From Lojkania enalia (Eukaryota; Ascomycota; Dothideomycetes; Pleosporales): a stretch of DNA of 64,000 nucleotides. Location: NCBI GenBank assembly GCA_010094045.1, contig ML986620.1:232261-296260 (forward strand). Direction: 5' to 3'. Positions 11,278 to 24,704 of this stretch are shown one piece after another. The position numbers and the translations under genes are program-made. How positions within the stretch are numbered: position 1 is the first letter of the stretch; every line of letters begins with the position of its first letter. Under the pieces are notes generated by a model. The model made no database searches and was not told where the DNA came from. It worked only from the letters and a program-made list of their open reading frames with translations.

Positions 11278-12293
11278 TTAGATGCAGGATCAACGCATCC
11301 CTTCCTATTGCCAGCGAACAGAGACTTTAGTATTGCCTGAGTTCTGCTTGACTTTAGAATCATCCCAGCAGACTTGGAGGAGTCGCATGAGTGTTACAGC
11401 GACTCCAAATCATTGCGTAGATGATCTACATGGGACGTCGACTCTAGTCATAAATTTACTACGGCTCATTAGCATCACCTGAATTTTACACAGGTCCTAG
11501 CTAAAGGCCTAAGATTAGATTGCGGCCTATATATTTACCTAGCCAGCGATAGGCTCGGTTCTAGTTCCTACAGTCGGTCCAATTTCGGGCACCTTGTCGC
11601 AATACCTCATGTTCTCATCTGAGCGTAGCTGGGGCGTTTCAGCGCTTACCGGCCTAATAGTAATGCCTACTATTAAACACTCTCTAAAAAGTCTTGCGCC
11701 CCTCAACTTGCAGCATTGCGGAAGACAGTAAACAGGAGCATCGTCTGCGCTTGATAGAGTGGCCGTCACCACGTAATGCCATGTAGGCTAACATTGTAAT
11801 CGTCTGCTTCCCCCCCCTAGTGCCTCGCGATAATTGTTCTCATCATGTCCGCTGCTTGTGTCCGCCGCTGCGCTTCCCTTCACGGTGCTTTGCCGTTGAG
11901 GGGGGTTTTCCGTTGCGTAGGGATTGACCTTAGTGTGATTGACCTTCAACGAATGTTAAGCCCGGCGCTATTTCAAGCGCCTCGACAAGAGGTTAGGATA
12001 GAGTTGTGGGCACCTGGGCGGGAGCCAATTTTGCGTCTCGGTACTAGCGCCACGAAACCGGGGGGCGTCGGACATCGGCTACGTTAAGTTAGACGACATA
12101 AAATTTACGATGATTTGACGTGGGACCCCGTTTCCGCTGCTGGCCGATAAGTAAGTATCAGAATAAGTTACAAACTGTGGCGTGGACGAGGAAACCAAAC
12201 GCAGGGTTGTCAACGATATAACGATAGAAACGATACGATTATCGGTTTTTTATCGGTATTTTATCTTATTGATCGTATATTATCGTTTATCAT
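11278..12293. other. border of the AT-rich block; no gene; short ACGATA/ATCG repeats near 12210-12293
   Basis: No credible coding frame (the 11845-12087 frame has no family resemblance). The last 85 bases before the Gypsy LTR are an imperfect simple repeat built on CGATA/TATCG units (for example AACGATATAACGATAG at 12211), ending in ATCAT at the LTR border. Confidence 0.5.
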
Positions 12294-12572
12294 TGTAACG
12301 GCGCAGGCAAGACAACGGGTCCGAATACGGCACGAATCCACTCAGAGGCATATGGGAGTGCGTGGGGGATTAGGGACCTGGGAATTCTATTAACACCTAT
12401 AGGCCTTGTACGAAAGGATATAGAAAAACTACTAAGCTACTTATAAGGGAGTATACAACTATATACGGATGGGAAAAGGGGTAGAACTGGGGGTAGAATA
12501 AGATAAGTAAAAAGCTTTAGGATAAGGTTATATATAAAGCTTTTTATAGAATAATTTCTTTATATTATTATA
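12294..12572 (-). repeat. 3' LTR of Gypsy A, outer part barely RIPed
   Basis: 279 bp; plus strand starts TGTAACGG and ends ATTATTATA. The outer ~180 bases keep CpA/TpG (for example GGCGCAGGCAAGACAACGGG) where the three other LTR copies have TA, so this segment is the best proxy for the unmutated LTR end. Confidence 0.88.
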
Positions 12573-15500
12573 CTACCCCCCTCCTCTTAAACTAATAGTC
12601 CCTATCTATACTAGTTTAGGAGAGAATTAGGGCTATTATAGATAGGTTCTAGTATAAAGAAATTTCTTTAAAGAGGTATTTACTAGTAAGAATTAATACG
12701 CGCGGTTACTTATAAAGATACGTTTATTAATATAATATTAAGTAAGGTTTTTATAATAAGTATAATTAACCTATATATTAGCTAGTAACTACTATTATAA
12801 TAGTTTATTAATATTGCAATTTTATCGCGTATAATAATAAGTATTTACTAATTTTAGTATATTACTAGGTTACTATTAATTAAGCTTCCTTAACTAAATA
12901 ATAACTTCTACTTTATATATATTATTATACGTCTCTAGAACTATTAATTATTAAAATATTACTAATACCTTATAGAAAAAAATTAATTAATATACTATTC
13001 TATCTACTTTTTAGAGCCTTTTTAGAGGCCTTCTAAATTATCTATTTTTAGATTATATATACGCTTACCTATAAGTAGTATATAATATTTATCTTTTAGT
13101 TTCTAAGATTAAAAAAATATAAGTATTATACCTTATAAAATAAAAAGTATAACCCTATATAAATTATATCTAATACTAGTAGAGTATTTATTACTAATAT
13201 ACTTATAGATCTTCTTCTATTATAAGGAGAAGTTTCTAGTTCTCTAGGGCTATTTTAAACTATAGATAGTAGCTTAATATATAGAAGATAAGAAGAATAA
13301 AAAAGTAGCTTTTAAAATTATTTTAGAGTTTATTTATAATCTAGTATTTATAGCCTAGGTTGTAAAAAGTTAGAAAGCTAGCCTTTTTAAGGCTAATATC
13401 TAAATAGTTTTATTCTACTAGAGTACTAAATTACTCTATTAGATTTTAGCTTTAAAAGCTTTAATATCTAGTTTTTAAACTAATATTATAGTACTTTTAG
13501 ATGGTTAAAGATAAAATAGAAGAAGTTTAGAAGGAGTTTAGAAGAAAGGAAGAAAAAGAAGAGTAGAAGAGAAGAGAACTAGGAAGATATCTAATAGCCT
13601 ACTATTAAACCCTCTAGATTTTATAGAAGAGTAATTTTAAACCTATACTTTAGTTTTTAAATCTACTACTTAACTCTTATATATTATTATCTACTAGATA
13701 ATCTATATTTTCTATACTATTTTTATATACCTTAATTTATTTAGTTAAAGTTTTTAAGAGTTTTAGGCGATTTAAATACTTATTATAAAAAGCTCTTAGT
13801 TTATAAGATAAACCTATAAAGTTTAAAACTTTATATTAGATTAGGTTAAAATTATATTCTACCTATTTTATATAGTATTTAAAGGTCTTATAATATAACT
13901 TACTAGCTAGTATTTTCTTAACCTCCTACTCTTCTACCTTATTAATAGCTATAGTAGGTAATTTTAAAACTTCTTATCTAAATAGAAAGTCCTAGAGATT
14001 TTTATATAGTAGGTTTAGTATAAAGATATTATATATATTTAACCTTAGAAGTAGTTATAAATAGTATAAATTTCTAATCTATTCTAGTACTTTAAAAGAG
14101 CTCTTCTATTAATTAAATAGCTTTTAGCTCAGTTTCTAGACTATAAAATTCTTAGTATTTAAATAGACTATATTATTAATCTACTAATTAATTAGTTACT
14201 AGTAATAGTTAATAATAGATTATATATAATCTTAAACCTTTTCTATATTAGTTTTTATAGTTTTCTAGACTATATATATATAAGTTACTAAAGCTAAGAT
14301 ATTCTTATAATTTAATTTATCTATTATAATAATAGGATTAATAGAATATTTCTAATCCTAACTTTAATAGAACTTAAATCTATATAGAATCTAATATAGG
14401 GATATTCTAATAGTTATATAGAGTAGAGTTACTTATATTTAGTTAATTATAGGTAATAGAGAATTCTAGTTATTTTAGTAGAAGAATATAAAAGGATATA
14501 GTTTCTAATTAATATACTTATTTATAATTTCTATCTATCTATTAGTCTCTTTATAATAAGTAGTAGATAGTTTAATCTTTACGCCTAAAATATAGTAGAA
14601 TTTAGACTAGAAACTAGATATAAACTAAAGTTCTTAATCTAAAATAATAGTTTTAGATATATAGCTAAAGTAGTATACTTATTAAATAAATAATTTAGCT
14701 ATTTTCTATATATTAATTATATAATAGTAGAAAATAGATATAGCTTATTTAGATAAGTAATTAATTACTATTATAATCTAATTATATTCGAACTTATCTA
14801 TAGAAAAATTCTTAAAGTTAATATATAGGTACTATATTAGTAAATTTAGTATAAGAAGTAAATAGATAAAATCTAGGGTTTAAGTTTATATTAGATAAGC
14901 TTTATAGTATAAGATATAATTCTATATATATTATTTATAAGTAGCTTTTATACCTTTCTAATAGTACTTCTAAGATAGTAACTAATAGGTTTTAGTAGCG
15001 TTTAGGTATATAGAAGATATTTAGTTATAAGTTTTTTATATAAGTTATATATAAAGGTTTAAATCTAATAGGATATATAAATAATTATTATAGAAAAGTA
15101 GTCTATTTTCTATCTAATACTTATAGGGTAAAAGTATATATTCTTATATAAAGGAGACTCGGTTTTCTTATAGTAATATATTAATTAACTCTAAAGAGTC
15201 TAATAATATAATCTACTTTTAGCTTTTAATAATATTTAATATAACTACTTAAATTATTATTTAGGTAATATAAAACTAGACTAATTTAGTATTAATTTAG
15301 AGGTAAAGTTAATATAGTTTAAATAAGACTCTTAACTAGTTATTAGTTTAAGCTACTTTTAAGTTTTCTATATCTTATTTATAATAACTAAAAATATCTA
15401 CTCTAGTATTATTCTTACCTAGAGTATACTTAATTTAGAACTAATACTAAACTAATTTCTTAGTCTAATAAACTTAATAAATATTAAGTACTTTTATAGT

Positions 15501-15918
15501 TATAAAATATTTAAATAAGCGATAATTAATATATACTAGAGTTCTAGTAACTATTAAAGTAAGTTCTACCCTCTATTACTTAAATATAGTAATAATTGCG
15601 AATAGTTTCTTATTATAAATCTTTTAGTTTAGTTCTAAACTAGATAGAACTTTACTATAAAATACTATAATATACTATTTTCTATTAGAATATTTCTATA
15701 ATAGTATTCTTATAACTATTCTATTAAAAGTATTAGTTTCTATTTTTATTTCTAATATAGGGTTAAAGTAGTAGAATATAAATATATTTAATAGAGTTGA
15801 CTTTAATTTCTTAAAGGTAATATTATATTCTAAAATCTATATAAAAGAGGTTATAAAGTTTTATAATATAATAATTAGCTTTATAATACGCGAGAATTCT
15901 AGTATAAACTATTAATAG

Positions 15919-16122
15919 TATGGTAAGAGGCGAATCTTATCTTAGGAAGGGAGATAAGGAGCTGAACTGGTTAATTGAAGATAGCCAGCGGGCCATATTT
16001 ATATACATAAAAAAGGGGTATATTAGCTAATATCTAGCGTAATATCCGGCGTAATATCGACCGTGATATTATACGTCGATATCTAATACAGCTCGGCAGA
16101 CTAGCCGAAAATCCCTATAATA
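15919..16122 (-). repeat. 3' LTR of the Copia element, RIPed
   Basis: 204 bp, same length as solo copy 1 at 5081, from which it differs mainly by TG-to-TA and CA-to-TA changes (start TATGGTAAG instead of TGTGGTGAG on the plus strand). Confidence 0.9.
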
Positions 16123-16131
16123 TACCCCCCT
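16123..16131 (-). promoter_or_regulatory. Copia polypurine tract
   Basis: A run of C on the plus strand (six at 16125-16130), i.e. AGGGGGGTA on the minus strand, abuts the 3' LTR, where plus-strand DNA synthesis of an LTR retrotransposon is primed. Confidence 0.65.
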
Positions 16132-19100
16132 AGCTTTAACTGCGAAGGAGAAGCTGCGTCGAAAAAAATAAAGGTAGATACTATACTAAAAGAGGTAAAT
16201 TATATAGAATAACTAGTAGTAGAGTTAAATACGCTTGTAGAAATATTAATTTAATATAATATAGAGTGAGTTATAATTAATTTTTAATCACCCCCTAAGA
16301 TTCTTATTAGTAATCGATTTATTTAGCTGATAGAAATTCCTAAGATTTAATTCTAGCTAAAATATCTTCTATTTTTAGTTGCTTAATAAATCTTTAGTAT
16401 TATTATAGCTGTAGAACTTTTATAAAGCCGTCGGCTGGTATTAGATTTATCGGTTACTAACTGATTATAAGTCTCTACTCTACTACTTCTTAACGTAGCT
16501 AGTACTAGTATATATCTATATAGCGAAGTTTGGTATTAAAACGCTTAGATAGCTTATTTACGATATCTACTATTTATTAATTATCGTAAAGTAGTACTAG
16601 TTACGTATTAATATAGAAGCGTAGTAAGGCGAAAGCCTTCTACTACTACTCTATTTCTAATCCGGCAACTAATAGTATTAATAATTCTACCTTAATAGTT
16701 AATTTTATAACCGTATACTGAATTAAAGCTTTCTAATTAATTAGTATTCTAAAAAGTTGAAATATATAGCTATAGAAACTTCGACGAGTATTAGAATTAT
16801 TATTAAAGGCTGTATTAGATATACTATAGAATAGTAATTGCTCTATAGGGTTAATATAATTAGTATTACTACTCTAGCTAATGGTAGAGGTATTTTATAT
16901 ATTATTAGCTATTACTATAATTACTAAGTATTTTATACTAATTAGATATTACTATACTCTTAAAGTAGCGTTAATATAATAATTGTTAGAGTTCTAGAAA
17001 TATTATAATAATATTAAGTACGCTTACGCGATATTAAGGTATATAAAAACTATAATCTAGGTTAGACAACTAATTAATTGTTGGTAGTAAAATATCCTAT
17101 TAGAGGATTCTTTAGTAGTAGCTAGTAGTATATTCTTATATAGAGGCGTACTCAGCGCCTTCTTATTAACCGTAATATTAAATCGCGCTGCTACCTTATT
17201 AATAAATAAGTCTTATAGTAGCTAGATCTTATACTACTATATATCGCGTACGACTCGAACTCCTAGAAACTAATTTAGATTTCTAAGAGATTAAAGTTTA
17301 TATTTATTACTTAATTATAATTTAAATTTCTGCTTAGTAGAGATATTTAATAGATAAACTAGGATTATAATATTGTTAATATAAAAGAAGACGATTAGCT
17401 TATTATTTATATATAAGTAAGATATTCCTAATACTATTTTAAGGCCTAATTACTTTAAAGTTCTATCTAGCTTATAATACTAAAGTTTTAGAGTATCCTT
17501 AAGGCTGTATATAGCTTTCTATAGTTGTAGATATTTCCTATACTTATATACGAAACCTTCTAGTATATAAATATATATTAACCTATCTAATTAATAGTTA
17601 AGGAACGTATTAACAATATTAAACTAGTATATATTAAGTTTAAAATAAGTTGTAATTAATATTAGAAAGTAAAAGATTTGTACAGCTAGTATAGTAGTAT
17701 AAGTATCTCTCTATTAAGATTATAGATTGCTGTATACAACTAATCTAGCCTTAAATTTATATAGGAAACCGTCCTTATTAAATTTATATATAAATACCTA
17801 TATTACTAGAAGAATTTTAGTAGAGTTTTAGAGGATTATTATCTTTTACTAGATATCTATATCCTCCTACTTCTATAACTTAGCATGATAGGTTTTATAG
17901 AAGCTAGTACTGAAAGAGTAATTCTTTAGATTCTTATAGTACTTTAGTTCTAGTAGAAGCTAATTGTAATAATATTTTCTAATAGTATAAGTTTCCTTTA
18001 TATAATTTGCTAGTATTAGCTTACTATTAGATAGTACTACGAAGGTTGTAAAGTATAACTAAAGTGTTACTAACCTATATACTACTAGTATATATAATAA
18101 CTACTATTACAGTCGTACGCGTGCCGGGGCCTTATTTATATTAGATTGGTTAGAGGTAGTAGCTTTAGTAAAGAGAGAGTATTAGGTTTGCTGGGTCTTC
18201 GAATATAACAAGTATATTTAGAAGTCTAATAGAGTAACGAGATAAATCTGCGAGAATAACTATAAAGGACTTAATCTAAGTAAGAAAATCTCCCCCTCTT
18301 ATATAGCTAAGTCCAAGACTGCTAAGTCTAGCTTATTAGGTCTATTAGGTCTGTTAGATCCGTCCTACTATATCTAATACTTCTACTATAGTTATATATA
18401 TAAGTTATACTATACTTTATTATCTAACTAATTATCTCCCCAGTTCCCGCAGTCCCACTACTTACTATCTAATAACTGGTCCCTAACATACTTCTACCTG
18501 TTAGTACCTTGTTAGTCCTCGTCCGAGCCGACTTCTACAGTAGCTAATATTAGATCTAGCTCTAGCTATAGAGGCGGTGCTTCTTAGCATTCTATATTTA
18601 TAATATAAAGCGGCTTACAACTGTATAAGAACTTACCTTCTTAGATTATATTATCCCTTAATATTTAGCTACTAATTTCTTCCCTCTATAGGGTATTATT
18701 TATTCTTCTTAAGGGTATAGAAGTATAAGAAGGCGATAGTTACTATCCTTATAGCAAATTATTACTAAACGCAGTATTCTTACTATCTACTAGTAATACT
18801 ATAGAGGTATCCTAATTCTTTAGTACTAGCGCTGGTATTAATTCTAGCGTTAGAAGTTTCTAATTACTAGTAATATCGTCGATTTATTCTTTAAAAATAG
18901 TATTCTCCTACTAATAGGCCTTTTTACTAATTAAATTACCTACTAACTTAGTAGGGATATTTTAATTAGATAGCTAATCCTTATAGATCGCTTCTGTAAC
19001 TTTAATTATTTTATTATTACTACTATTAATAGAGCTTTTAATATTATTAATTTAAAAAAGAATCTTCTCTAGAGATTCTTTTAGCAGATATTCCTCCTCC

Positions 19101-21900
19101 TTACTAGATATAATATCGCTAAATACAACGTTTCTAATATTAAATACCCGTTTTAGTTTCGGAATTAGTACTTAATATATATTCGTACTCCTATATTATA
19201 AGAGTTTTCCGATTAGTATCTATGACGCTAGTTTATTACTTCTTAATAGAGTTTTATCTAAAACGTACGCTCGCGATCCTATAACCTAAAAGTAAGTAAG
19301 AAACGGTTTATAGCTAAAAATAGCCTTATATAGGGTTTTAAATTAAAGGCTTATAATCGGCATCCTATTAAATAGGTATATTACTATATAAGCTAATTTG
19401 TTGGTATATTTATTAGAGATATTATCTTCTATTATAAGAGTACGCAAGCGGGTTATAATTTAGTATTCTACTTACTCTACTAGGCTATTCTACTTAGATA
19501 TATAAGGCGCGCGAGTTTTAATCGTAATTCTTTAATTAAGTAATACTTCTATAAGTTCTAAGAAACTTAAGTTATTATTTATATAGATATATACGATCTT
19601 TCTTTTATACTATTATTTAATTTTTGCTAATAGTATTTTAAAGACTTTTATAAGAGTGGATTTCAACTAATTATATATTATAAATCCCTTATACTACTAG
19701 AACACCTAATTAACTATATAAAATAGGTATCTCTTACTATTATAGTACCTCTTATAATTCTTCTAAAGTTGTATAATATTAATTATAATTCTCTTAAATA
19801 GTTTAGTAGCCGGGTAAAGCTAACTATACTAGCTAATCTACTATAATAACTTCGCTTGTATATATATCTAATAATCTTACTATACTAGTACTTCCTAATT
19901 ATTTAACTAGATACTCTTAGCTACTTAAGGTAGGGCTAATATTAAATCTCTACCTAGGTAGCTTAATAATTAGTATACTTCAGCTGAAAAAAATAATTTA
20001 TATTAGTTACTAGTAATAGGAGAGCTTTTCCTTAATTACTATAACTATCTTATATCTAGAAAGCGAATCGAGTAGAGGCCTTTTTACTAGATCCGCGTCT
20101 AGTAGCTAGTAGCTGTTAAATAACTCTAAATAATAAACGATATTATAGTAATTATACTAGTAAAGGTAATCTCTACTTAAGTTAAACTAGATACTCTATT
20201 CTCTATTTCTAATTAGGGATATTATATTAGTTAGTAACTAAGAGATATAAGCAACTTCTATTAGCTTAATATTCTTTAGGCCTGTAGGAGAATTAATTAT
20301 AATTATAATAGTATTCTATTCTAATATAGAGTATATACTACCTCCCGTAGCAATTTTATCTTTAGAATTTACTATCTAAGTAGTCTACTAACTAAAAGCC
20401 TTAGAGTTATATATATAGATATTAGAACCTAGATTAAATATCTACTAATTTAGGATACTAGTCTCTTCTTTCTTAAGGGTAGTACTTGCTAAAAAATTGC
20501 CCCTTTAAATTACCTGGGTATTTCTCTAGAGGCTAGTAGCCTTTATAGAGGCCTTACTATTAAACGAGAATTTTAACTTCTTATATTTTTCTATATTTAC
20601 TTTTAGGGTATTCTTATTCCCCTAGTTATTCCTATTTAAAATATTATCTTAGACTTTTAGTATTTTCTAATCTAGTACCTAGTTTAATAGCCTAATTAAT
20701 TCGTTTACGTACTTATAATTACTCTAGAAATACTACTTCTTATAGAAGTAGGGTAGTAGAGTATATAATTATAAACTAGATTTTTCTTAAGGCTGCTATA
20801 TAGTACTATTAGAATCTACTTAAGGAATTAATAGATGTTATAAAGCTATAAATAAGCTAAGTACCTTCTATAGATTAAAATATCTATAGTAATTAGTATA
20901 TTAGTATACTAATTGTTCAATCGTAAGAATTGGTTAATTAATTCCACCTAGCTTATTTTTAGTATTAATTAGTACTATATAGATTAGCGCCTACACCTTA
21001 TCTTTCTTAGCAACTATTAGAAGAAAATTCTTTTCTACTCTAAGGCTCTAAACTTCTACTAAGCTAGCAGCCTTAGTATAATAGATTACCTAATTCTACT
21101 AATTTAGCTACTTTTCTACCTCTCTATTAGTTAGGTACTTAAAGAGAGCTTAATATTCCTTCTAGATTAGTTGCTCCCTTAACTCGATAGTAGATGCTAA
21201 CTTTTCCTATAAGATTCTAAGAATCTTATAGCTAGTTATATTATCGCTAAGTATTACTTTATATTAAGGCGATATTATTATTAGGATATTACTATATATA
21301 GTATAGAGAGCGTTGTTAATCTTAATCTAATCCTTTCTCTATTAGTTATACTAGTCTCTTATCTAATTCTAATCTATTATTTATATTAAGGTTATCTCCT
21401 TATATATAACTCTACTAGAGGGGTATCTTTCTATTTTCCCTTCTAGATTTATCTTCGGGGTCCGGAACTTACCTATATTAGGGAGGGGAAGTTCTAGTCT
21501 ATAGATTTTAACCTCTTTAAGAGATATACTTAGATCTAAATATTCCTATACTTTTAGCCTACTAGCTATTAGTTTATATTACTTAAGCTAATCCTTCTAA
21601 TTATTAGAGGTACTAAGTATCTTCTTCTTAGATATAGTTATAGAGGAGTGTGCAACCGTTGCAATACTAGAAATATACTAGAATATATCGATACTAGAGA
21701 ATAAAAATAGCCTTAAACACGATATAGTATATTAATAGGCTTATAAAGTATAGAATTTATATGTAATTCTAATAGCTAAGTACCTAAAGATTGTTGGTAA
21801 ACGATAAAGATAATAATATCGCGATATTACGATACTAAATAAAAAGGAGTAATATCGATCGTAATATATAAATTAAGTTGCAGCTATTTTAGTGCAGTAA

Positions 21901-21913
21901 CCGGGCTTATAAC
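21901..21913 (-). promoter_or_regulatory. Copia primer-binding site, complementary to the tRNA-iMet anticodon arm
   Basis: Directly inside the 5' LTR the plus strand reads CCGGGCTTATAAC; restoring one RIP-type T to C gives GGGCTCATAAC, the anticodon stem-loop of eukaryotic initiator tRNA-Met. Priming by an internal half of tRNA-iMet is known for Drosophila copia and some fungal Copia elements. Confidence 0.7.
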
Positions 21914-22117
21914 TATAGTAAGAGGCGAATCTTATCTTAGGAAGGGAGATAAGGAGCTGAACTAGTTAATTAAAGATAGCTAGCGGGCTATATTTATGTA
22001 TATAAAAAAGAGGTATATTAGCTAATATCTAGCGTAATATCCGGCGTAATATCGACCGTAATATTATACGTCGATATCTAATACAGCTCGGTAGACTAGC
22101 CGAAAATCCCTATAATA
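21914..22117 (-). repeat. 5' LTR of the Copia element, RIPed
   Basis: 204 bp, matches 15919-16122 and the solo LTRs apart from RIP-type changes. Confidence 0.9.
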
Positions 22118-24425
22118 AAAGTAATAATAGGAGAACAGATTTTCTTTAGATTGGATTTAGACTTTATTATATACGAGCGTATAGAAGCTCTAAACTTATT
22201 TAAACTATAAACTATAAGAGATTAATATAGTTTTAGTAGTCTTAGTAGATTCTTAATATAATAGATAGTTAAATTATAAGACTATTAATACTAGTTCTTT
22301 TCTTATAGAGCGTCGCGTCGCCGGATATCTAGTTCTACTTTCTTATTACGTACTAGCTAAGTTAATTATATAAGAAGAGGAGGTAAAGGATTATAAATAG
22401 TAGGATACTTAAAAGGCTATATAATTTAATTCTTATCTATATCTAGCTGGAGTTAAAAATAATATAACTATTTAATACTAATAATACAATCCTAAATACC
22501 TAGATCTATAATAATAAATAGATAGTTTTAAATAGTTCTCCTATTAATTCGTAGGTATAAGTAGATATACTAATTAACTAAGGTTTAAATTCGGTTCTGA
22601 AAACCTTTAATAATAATTTTAAAGGGTAAGCGCTGTATTAATATATATAGAGCTTAAGAGAGTAATCTAACTACTATAAAATTAAGGAATAGAAAACCTT
22701 AAGTACTAATATTAATAAGAGCGTTTAGTTATATACTAATACTTTTTAAATATAAAATAGTAGGAATTTAGAAGTATTTTCCTCTAAATAAATACGATAA
22801 ATTAATATTTAATAAGTTATACTTATTTATATCTAAAATAAAGAGTTTTTTTAGGCGTTTCTATTTCCTACCTAAGAACTATCTAGGTAGTACTTATTTA
22901 CGTCTAGAAACTTTTCTTCTTTAATCTTTTCTTATTTAACCTCTATTTTTTATACTCTAAGAACTATATATTTATTTATAAAGTATCCTAATTTACTATA
23001 ATTATAGTAATTATCTAGGGTTATATACCTTTTAGGTGCGAGAGTTTTACTAGATTATTAGAGAGTAATTATAGTAGAACGAGGTATTAATACTAGGGTA
23101 GATTAGAATAGTATTAGATTGTAGGTTACCTTAGATAAACTCTTAGATACCTTCTAGTACCGATCTAAATTTATTTTAGCTACAACCTATAAGCTAATAG
23201 TTTATTTTAGGAGGTTAGAAATACTCCTCCTTTCTATATTATAGGCTATTAAGTAGGCGACTATAGTATTAAAGGAGCCTTTCTATATAAGTTTAAAGCT
23301 AAGGTTTAGTATTCTTAAGCTAGAGAAAATCTTATCCTATAAATAGAAGAACTATTTAGATTAGAATACAGATCCTCTAATAGTTATACTAATAAAGTAA
23401 GCTTTAAAAGTTAGGAATACTTCTCCTTTATTTATTCTTAGGACCTAAAACGCCTATCACACCTCTATCTCTTTATTACCTATAATAAAATATAATTATA
23501 GAAGTAAAATTATTTCTTTAATATTCTTAAACTAATACTAGTCTAATTTAGCTAGGTATTTTAGCTCTAGATACCCTTTCGCAGTACTAGAGATATATCT
23601 CTATATTAATACTATATATATATACTCTATCTAATAGTAATCTATATTAATCTTAAGTTGGTTTAGAATTAAGGCTTACTATTATTTAAATATAGGTTCG
23701 CTACTATCTATAAGGCTTTTAATCTTAGGTATATATTTAGTAAAGTAGACTTAAAGGGGCTTAGGAGTAGCTAAGAAGTTTTTTACTAGAAGAGTTATAA
23801 AAGTTTCTTAGTATATTATTAGTACTAATTTAGTAGTTTATAGAGGTTAATTAGAACTAATAGTTCTCTATTATATTAAGTATATAATCTCCTCTTATAA
23901 AATTGCAATTTATTTCTTAAGAGTTAGTTTACTCTAATTTCCCTCTAAATTAGATAGGTTCTTTACTACCAGCCCTATAGAGAGGGGTCCGCCTATTATA
24001 GGGCCTTCTATAGGAGGTAACGGTTATTCTATACGCGTAGATAGAAGCTTACTTTTACTATAACTTACGCGTATATTAATTCTAGTATAAGAATTAGAAG
24101 GTAAATTATAGTTAAATATCAGCGGTTACCTCTAATTCTAATAGGTTATTAGTAGTCTCTGAGTTTCTACCTAGGTATACTTTACGCAGCTTTTCTAAAA
24201 GTAATTCTAATTATAGAGGATAGAAAGTTCTAAACCTAAAAGTTTTAGTTAATAAAAGGTTTCTAAGATTTTATCTAGATAACTAAATAATTTAATATAA
24301 TAGTATATAAGTATTATAACCTAAACTAAATTAGTTATATTTTAGACTTAGATATATTTAAATAAATAATCGATATAATATTATTAAAGAGGCTATTACT
24401 AGTAGTATTAAGTTTTTCTATATAA

Positions 24426-24704
24426 TATAATAGTATAGATAAGATAATAGGTCTAAATATAGTATAAATCTACTTAAAGGTATATAGGAATATATAGGGG
24501 TTTAGGGACCTAGGAATTCTATTAACACCTATAGGCCTTATATAAAAGAATATAGAAAAACTACTAAGTTACTTATAAGAGAGTATATAACTATATATAG
24601 ATAGGAAAAGAGGTAGAACTAGGGGTAGAATAAGATAAGCGAAAAGCTTTAGGATAAGATTATATATAAAGCTTTTCGTGGAACGATTTCTTTGCATTAT
24701 TATA
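24426..24704 (-). repeat. 5' LTR of Gypsy A
   Basis: 279 bp matching 12294-12572 position for position apart from C-to-T and G-to-A changes at CpA/TpG. Near its right end it keeps CGTGGAACG and TTTGCATT, less mutated than the left LTR there. Confidence 0.87.

Larger units (their letters stand above)
15919..22117 (-). mobile_element. Ty1/Copia retrotransposon nested in Gypsy A, full length, RIPed
   Basis: 6199 bp with 204-bp LTRs at each end, on the minus strand. The reverse-transcriptase hallmark is readable on the minus strand around 17370-17400 as a hydrophobic run ending FFYINN, where YVDD would be expected; both Asp codons have become Asn (GAC/GAT to AAC/AAT), the RIP direction. The order along the minus strand is 5' LTR, primer-binding site, gag/protease/integrase (about 21650-18500), reverse transcriptase and RNase H (about 18100-16200), polypurine tract, 3' LTR, i.e. 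Copia order. No matching 5-bp duplication flanks it (AATAG versus AAAGT) because Gypsy sequence was deleted at the site. Stops in all frames. Confidence 0.87.
12294..24704 (-). mobile_element. Ty3/Gypsy retrotransposon A, RIPed and interrupted by a Copia element
   Basis: Two 279-bp LTRs in the same orientation (12294-12572 and 24426-24704) bound an internal region that, minus the Copia insertion, is about 5.65 kb and aligns by eye with the internal region of Gypsy B on the opposite strand. The RNase H, integrase and chromodomain part lies at 12573-15918 (minus) and the gag/protease part at 22118-24425. Compared with B about 980 bp are missing exactly at the Copia site, removing the reverse-transcriptase core. 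The flanks do not form a clean target duplication (ATCAT versus ATTAG) and the right flank is a pogo-like element while the left is not. CpA/TpG depletion is extreme, giving stops in every frame. Confidence 0.87.

Noticed and set aside
11845..12087. 80-codon frame starting MSAACVRRC
   Set aside because: No family resemblance, no splice continuation, adjacent to simple-repeat DNA.
15919..16122. MITE interpretation of the dispersed ~204-bp repeat
   Set aside because: The same sequence bounds a Copia internal region with primer-binding site and polypurine tract, and solo copies have 5-bp duplications, so it is an LTR.
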